In this document: in pieces, positions 60,198 to 64,000 of the stretch
Numbering within the stretch: position 1 is the stretch's first letter
Layout of the letters: each line of letters starts with the position of its first letter
Assembly (NCBI GenBank): GCA_964647585.1
Contig: CAZYGG010000010.1
Coordinates: 10,110 to 74,109, forward strand
Source: CAJINA01 sp964647585
GTDB taxonomy: Bacteria; Desulfobacterota; Desulfobacteria; Desulfobacterales; CAJINA01
Direction of reading: 5' to 3'
Length of the DNA: 64,000 bases
Notes under the pieces: generated by a model
The model's database searches: none
The model's input: the letters and a program-made list of their open reading frames with translations, nothing else
What the model was told of the DNA's origin: nothing
Program-made: the position numbers and the translations under genes

Positions 60198-62561
60198 ATG
60201 AACACGAGAATTGAAAACCTGAGAAACGCAAGTCTGGCAGCGGTACCGACCATATCCGGGGAGCGGGCCGAATTGCTGACGGATTTCTATGAACAGGGCA
60301 TTGCCCAGAAAGTGTCGATACCGGTGCAGAGGGCCATGGCCTTCAAACACATTCTGGAAAATAAAAAGATCTTTCTCGGTGAGGGTGAGCTGATCGTGGG
60401 TGAACGGGGCCCGGCCCCCAAGGCCACGCCCACCTACCCGGAGGTGTGCCTGCATTCCGTCGGGGATCTCGATGTTTTCGACACCCGGGAAAAGGTCCCA
60501 TTCAAGGCGGACAGGGCGGTCAAAGACCTCTACAACCGGCGTATCACTCCGTTCTGGCAGGGCAAAACCATTCGGGAGAAGATCTTCGACCACATGAGTG
60601 ATCAGTGGCAGGCAGCTTACCAGGCCGGTGTTTTTACCGAATTCCAGGAGCAGCGCTCCCCGGGCCACACGGTTCTCGGCAGCAAGATCTATCACCAGGG
60701 GTTTGCCGATTTCAAAGAGCAGATCGCCGCAGCCATTGCGAATCTCGATTATGAAAAGGATACGCGTGCTCTGGACCGGTTTGAACAGCTGCAGGCCATG
60801 GCCATTACCGCGGACACCCTAATTGTGTTTGCCGGCCGGCACGCTGCAAAGTGCCGTGAGCTTGCCGCAGTTGAAAAGGATGCCGTTCGCAGGCAGGAAC
60901 TGGAGCAGATGGCCCGGATCTGCACCCGGGTTCCCGAAAAAGCACCGGAGAGGTTCTGGGAGGCCCTGCAATACTACTGGTTCGTGCATGTGGGTGTGAT
61001 CACCGAATTGAACCCCTGGGATGCCTTCAACCCGGGACGGCTGGATCAGCACCTCTACCCGTTTTACAAGAAGGAGATCGCGGACGGAACATTGACCGAA
61101 GCGCGTGTCCGGGAACTGCTATGCGCCTTCTGGGTCAAGTTCAACAATCACCCCGCGCCACCCAAAACAGGCATCACGTCCAAGGAGAGCAATACCTACG
61201 TGGATTTCGCGCTGATCAATCTGGGCGGGGTAAAAGCGGACGGCAGCGATGCCGTCAACGAGCTGACCTATCTCATTCTGGACGTGATCGAGGAGATGCG
61301 CCTGCTGCAGCCCAGTTCCATGGTACAGTTGAGCAAAAAAAGCCCGGACCGGTTTATCAGGCGGGCCCTGAAAATCATCAAGACCGGGTTCGGCCAACCC
61401 TCAGTTTTCAATACCGATACCATTGTGCAGGAACTGGTGCGCCAGGGCAAAGCTGTGGCGGATGCACGGGAAGGCGGCGCGAGCGGGTGCGTGGAGGCGG
61501 GAGCCTTCGGCCGGGAAGCCTATATCCTGACCGGCTATTTCAACCTGCCCAAAATCCTGGAAATCACCCTCACCAACGGGGTGGACCCCCGCACAGGCAA
61601 ACAGATCGGCCTTGCGACGGGCGCGGCCGCGGATTTTGAAACCTATGCGGATCTATTCGCGGCCTTTACCGTGCAGCTGAACCACATCGCGGATATCAAA
61701 ATCCAGGGGAACAACGTGATCGAGAGGATCAACGCCAAGTACATGCCGGTGCCCTTTCTGTCATTGCTGATCGATGACTGCATCGAAAAGGGAAGGGACT
61801 ACAACGACGGTGGGGCTCGTTACAACACCTCTTACATACAGGGGGTGGGACTGGGGAGCCTGACCGATTGCCTGGCGGCCGTCAAATATCACGTGTTCGA
61901 CAAAAAGACCATTACGATGGAGGAGATGCTGACGGCACTGCAGGAAGATTTCAGGGGATTTGAGGCGCTGCGGCAAACCCTGATTGATGAGACGCCCAAG
62001 TACGGGAACGACAACGATTATGCCGATGATATCCTGAAGGCGATATTCGAGGCCTATTACAAAGCGGTCAACGGCCGGCCGAATACCCGGGACGGTCTGC
62101 ACCGCATCAACCTGCTGCCGACCACCAGCCACGTCTACTTCGGGAGCGTCATCGGTGCTCTGCCGGACGGCCGGCGGGCTGGGGTGCCGCTTTCCGAAGG
62201 CATTTCACCGGTACAGGGCGCCGATCGCAACGGCCCCACGGCCGTGGTGAAATCCGCCTCGAAAATAGATCATATCCGCACCGGGGGCACCCTGCTCAAC
62301 CAGAAGTTCATCCCCCAAGTTCTGGAAGACGACACCGGGATCACCAAGCTCATGCACCTGGTGCGGTCTTACTTCAAGCTGGACGGCCACCATGTCCAGT
62401 TCAACGTGGTCAACGCGGATATTCTCAAGAAAGCCCAGCAGGCCCCGGACGACTACCGGGACCTGATTGTGCGGGTGGCGGGGTACAGCGACTATTTCGT
62501 GGACCTGACGGCCGAGCTTCAGAATGAAATAATTCAGCGAACGGAGCACGCCGGCTTCTAG
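60198..62561 (+). CDS. hypD: Glycyl radical enzyme, trans-4-hydroxy-L-proline dehydratase family
   Basis: Radical dehydration of trans-4-hydroxy-L-proline to pyrroline-5-carboxylate. 787 residues, the family length. Catalytic Cys431 and Glu433 (GASGCVEAG), Asp275 (NPWDAF), Ser331, Asp336, Phe337, Tyr447, His157, and the radical Gly762 (RVAGYSD) each sit 3 residues before the C. difficile HypD positions 434, 436, 278, 334, 339, 340, 450, 160, 765 as I remember them. The symbol is unrelated to hydrogenase maturation HypD. GGAGG ribosome site, activase upstream. No proC is in the window, so the fate of pyrroline-5-carboxylate is unseen. The TAG overlaps element A5. Confidence 0.9.
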   Translation: MNTRIENLRNASLAAVPTISGERAELLTDFYEQGIAQKVSIPVQRAMAFKHILENKKIFLGEGELIVGERGPAPKATPTYPEVCLHSVGDLDVFDTREKVPFKADRAVKDLYNRRITPFWQGKTIREKIFDHMSDQWQAAYQAGVFTEFQEQRSPGHTVLGSKIYHQGFADFKEQIAAAIANLDYEKDTRALDRFEQLQAMAITADTLIVFAGRHAAKCRELAAVEKDAVRRQELEQMARICTRVPEKAPERFWEALQYYWFVHVGVITELNPWDAFNPGRLDQHLYPFYKKEIADGTLTEARVRELLCAFWVKFNNHPAPPKTGITSKESNTYVDFALINLGGVKADGSDAVNELTYLILDVIEEMRLLQPSSMVQLSKKSPDRFIRRALKIIKTGFGQPSVFNTDTIVQELVRQGKAVADAREGGASGCVEAGAFGREAYILTGYFNLPKILEITLTNGVDPRTGKQIGLATGAAADFETYADLFAAFTVQLNHIADIKIQGNNVIERINAKYMPVPFLSLLIDDCIEKGRDYNDGGARYNTSYIQGVGLGSLTDCLAAVKYHVFDKKTITMEEMLTALQEDFRGFEALRQTLIDETPKYGNDNDYADDILKAIFEAYYKAVNGRPNTRDGLHRINLLPTTSHVYFGSVIGALPDGRRAGVPLSEGISPVQGADRNGPTAVVKSASKIDHIRTGGTLLNQKFIPQVLEDDTGITKLMHLVRSYFKLDGHHVQFNVVNADILKKAQQAPDDYRDLIVRVAGYSDYFVDLTAELQNEIIQRTEHAGF

Positions 62562-62705
62562 TGTTCGTTCTCAAGCGGCATCTTTTGGCCCAGAGTTGCG
62601 TTTTCGCATTTTTTAAATCCTCGACATAGCATCAACTATGCCTCCGGTTTAAAAAATGCTCAGGCCTTGCTCTGAACCAAAATCTACCACTTGAGAACGA
62701 ACACT
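62560..62705. repeat. Palindromic element A5 overlapping the hydroxyproline dehydratase stop
   Basis: Left arm AGTGTTCGTTCTCAAG and right arm CTTGAGAACGAACACT are perfect reverse complements over 16 bp, with paired TTTTGGCCCAGAG / TCTGAACCAAAA inside. Core has AAATCCTCGACATAGC and CTATGCCTCCGG. The first two bases are the AG of the TAG stop. Confidence 0.92.
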
Positions 62706-62743
62706 GGGTGTTCATGAAAATCGATAATGTGCGGCAGCAGAAA

Positions 62744-62864
62744 ACTCCCCTCCCTTGACGGGAGGGGCCGGGGGAGGGTGACCAGCCCAGATAGCTATTT
62801 TTTTGAATCACGTGGAACAGCCCCAACAGCACCCCCACCCAGCCTCCCCCGTCAAGGGGGAGGA
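62744..62864. repeat. CTCCCTTGACGGGAGGGGCCGGGGG inverted repeat, copy 2
   Basis: Left CTCCCCTCCCTTGACGGGAG...GGGGGAGGGTGA and right CACCCCCACCCAGCC...CCGTCAAGGGGGAG. The gap 62562-62939 (378 bp) consists of element A5, this repeat and a short leader for the regulator. Confidence 0.82.
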
Positions 62865-62939
62865 GTATGACACGGAAAGGATCTTTCCAATTGTTATGGG
62901 ATGATTAAGTGTGACAGTTAAAAACGATAAGGAAAAAAT

Positions 62940-63644
62940 GTGAACTTCAAAACCATCCGCAAAAGCAGCGCGCCGGAAATGGCGGCGGAACAGATCCTGA
63001 ACCAGATCAAGGCCGGGGAGCTTGCCCCTGGTGACCGGCTGCCCCCCCAGCGGGAACTGGCCACCCTCTTGGGGGTGGGACGCTCTTCCGTGCGGGAGGC
63101 GATCAATGCCCTGGCGGTGATGGGCTACCTGGATGTGGCCCAGGGACGCGGGACCTATATTTCCAAGGATCTGCCGGATGCTGATACAGCTCTTTTCCAG
63201 TTCGATGCGGCCCTGAAGGCCGGGACCATCTTGGACCTGATAGATGTACGCGAGATGATTGAGCGCCGTTCTGCGCGGCTGGCCGCCGAGAGGGCCGAAG
63301 ATACGAAGATCAAAAATCTGGCGAACACCCTGAAGGCGATGCGCGCTTCCGGTGAAGATTATGAGAGTTTTTTAGAAGCAGACATGCAGTTTCACCGGGC
63401 CCTGGCAGAAGCGTCCGAAAACCAGATCCTGTGCGAGTTGACCCGCCTGATCCTGGACAAGGTGGTGGCCCATCACCTGCAGCTGCGCACCACGCGGCTA
63501 TCCGCCGGATATCGCGATGTGTCCATCGAGACCGCCGAAAAGATCCTGGCGGCTGTCGCGGCCGGAGACGGGGACGCGGCGGCCGAGTGGACGGGAAGGC
63601 ATCTTAATGCGATAAGAGGTGAGCTAAAGGATATATTGGAATAG
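62940..63644 (+). CDS. GntR/FadR-family transcriptional regulator
   Basis: 234 residues, starting at a GTG with AAGGA 7-8 bp upstream (the ATG two bases earlier is followed by a stop). Winged HTH (about 12-66): AEQILNQIKAGELAPGDRLPPQRELATLLGVGRSSVREAINALAVMGYLDVAQGRGTYI. FCD ligand domain with VREMIERRSARLAAERA, EADMQFHRALAEASENQ and the C-terminal HLNAIRGELKDIL helix. Downstream of the hydroxyproline dehydratase; plausible regulator of it or of genes beyond the window. Confidence 0.9.
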   Translation: MNFKTIRKSSAPEMAAEQILNQIKAGELAPGDRLPPQRELATLLGVGRSSVREAINALAVMGYLDVAQGRGTYISKDLPDADTALFQFDAALKAGTILDLIDVREMIERRSARLAAERAEDTKIKNLANTLKAMRASGEDYESFLEADMQFHRALAEASENQILCELTRLILDKVVAHHLQLRTTRLSAGYRDVSIETAEKILAAVAAGDGDAAAEWTGRHLNAIRGELKDILE

Positions 63645-63738
63645 AATCCCATGTGTTAAGTTTTAAGACAAAACTAAAACTATTGCAGCCATTTTATAAT
63701 GAGTGCCCATCCATGATTGAAAATCACGAATGGAAGGT

Positions 63739-63815
63739 GTTAGCTTTTAGCCATTAGGTTTTAGGTAAAACGATTAAAATACAAGTTCTTACCTAATTGC
63801 TAACCGCTAACTGCC
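63739..63815. repeat. Inverted 7-bp word array (GTTAGCT / AACCGCT)
   Basis: Left 63739-63766: GTTAGCT, TTTAGCC, ATTAGGT, TTTAGGT. Right 63788-63815: CTTACCT, AATTGCT, AACCGCT, AACTGCC. Preceded by GTTAAGT, TTTAAGA (about 63656-63670). The 3' 356 bp of the window hold this array, a solo palindrome end and a half GGGAGGGG repeat. Confidence 0.8.
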
Positions 63816-63837
63816 CATAGCTCTATCCTGAGATCTT

Positions 63838-63863
63838 GGCTTTATGGATGGACACTAAGTAGA
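63838..63863. repeat. Solo end of a palindromic element (A6 fragment)
   Basis: TTATGGATGGACACTAA resembles the right terminus of element A3 (GTGGATGGACACTAA). No matching left arm found in the window. Confidence 0.5.
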
Positions 63864-63916
63864 ATATCATTCCGTTAGCGCAATTTAGAAACAGCCCATA
63901 GTGTGCGATGGAAGAA

Positions 63917-63943
63917 AGCTCCCCTCCCTTGACGGGAGGGGTT
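63917..63943. repeat. Truncated CTCCCTTGACGGGAGGGG repeat
   Basis: AGCTCCCCTCCCTTGACGGG then AGGGGTTGG; only the left arm, as at 21497, before the window ends. Confidence 0.65.
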
Positions 63944-64000
63944 GGTCCGTGCAATCTGATAACATAGGTAACAGATTAAACCGATGACAAGGGTTACACA

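Noticed and set aside
60198..62561. Pyruvate formate-lyase or choline/glycerol dehydratase
   Set aside because: Lacks the PFL double-Cys site; the Cys-x-Glu motif plus Ser331, Asp336, Phe337 and Tyr447 fit hydroxyproline dehydratase instead.

Overview
The window reads as a chromosomal segment of a GC-rich anaerobic Desulfobacterota (deltaproteobacterium; sulfate-reducing or syntrophic type). This is inferred from gene content: a biotin-dependent oxaloacetate/pyruvate-type carboxyltransferase next to sucCD, nickel-insertion genes hypAB, a glycyl radical enzyme, a LIV-type transporter, a GlnRS gene, and intergenic DNA packed with inverted repeats. No rRNA, phage, transposase or CRISPR array was seen. 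One tRNA (Gln, anticodon CTG) is present.

Layout. 1-4.6 kb: end of an unknown gene, then carboxyltransferase-sucC-sucD (C4/propionate carbon flow). 4.8-6.0 kb: hypAB, bracketed by two copies of the same octamer-word inverted repeat. 6.5-13.1 kb: Memo-like protein, glnS, acetyltransferase, small monooxygenase, crotonase, glutamine amidotransferase, lipoprotein. 13.4-14.9 kb: gltX and tRNA-Gln. 15.4-21.1 kb: housekeeping run rpmF-fabG-acpP-fabF, rpiB-glyA-dCMP deaminase-nrdR. 21.7-26.6 kb: riboflavin operon ribD-ribE-ribBA-ribH-nusB-MBL hydrolase. 26.7-37.3 kb: mltF, ispG, an archaeal/eukaryotic-type proS, bifunctional rel/spoT, rpmB, bamD, trxA, long-form purN, TraB-family protein. 37.5-41.4 kb: a MoxR ATPase plus VWA protein pair of the CbbQ/O-NorQ/D type without its usual client. 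41.6-44.1 kb: small unknown, TPR lipoprotein, crcB-DUF190. 44.3-53.0 kb: ridA, cupin, FadR-type regulator, complete livGKHMF transporter, acuI-like reductase. 53.1-63.6 kb: META lipoprotein, then an amino-acid module: RpiR-type regulator, a KamA-like radical SAM aminomutase, a polar amino-acid ABC transporter, and, divergently, a glycyl radical activase and a trans-4-hydroxy-L-proline dehydratase, followed by another FadR-type regulator.

Most interesting points. (1) The 54-63.6 kb module: the glycyl radical enzyme keeps, at a constant offset of 3, every active-site residue I recall from the Clostridioides difficile hydroxyproline dehydratase. Its neighbours are a GlnH-like binding protein whose pocket is altered and an aminomutase lacking the lysine-recognition aspartates. 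Together they look like an uptake-and-catabolism unit for hydroxyproline or a related amino acid. (2) The intergenic regions carry two unusual repeat systems. One is about 16 inverted arrays of short degenerate words with a fixed period at each locus (mostly 7 bp; also 6, 8 and 9-10), several sharing a related centre. The other is a family of about 145-bp palindromes whose terminal arms differ between copies but remain self-complementary, three of which begin within or directly after a stop codon.

Limits: all identifications come from reading sequence and remembered family motifs; no searches or folding programs were run. Starts were moved from the longest open frame to the best ribosome binding site where motifs or signal peptides demanded it.
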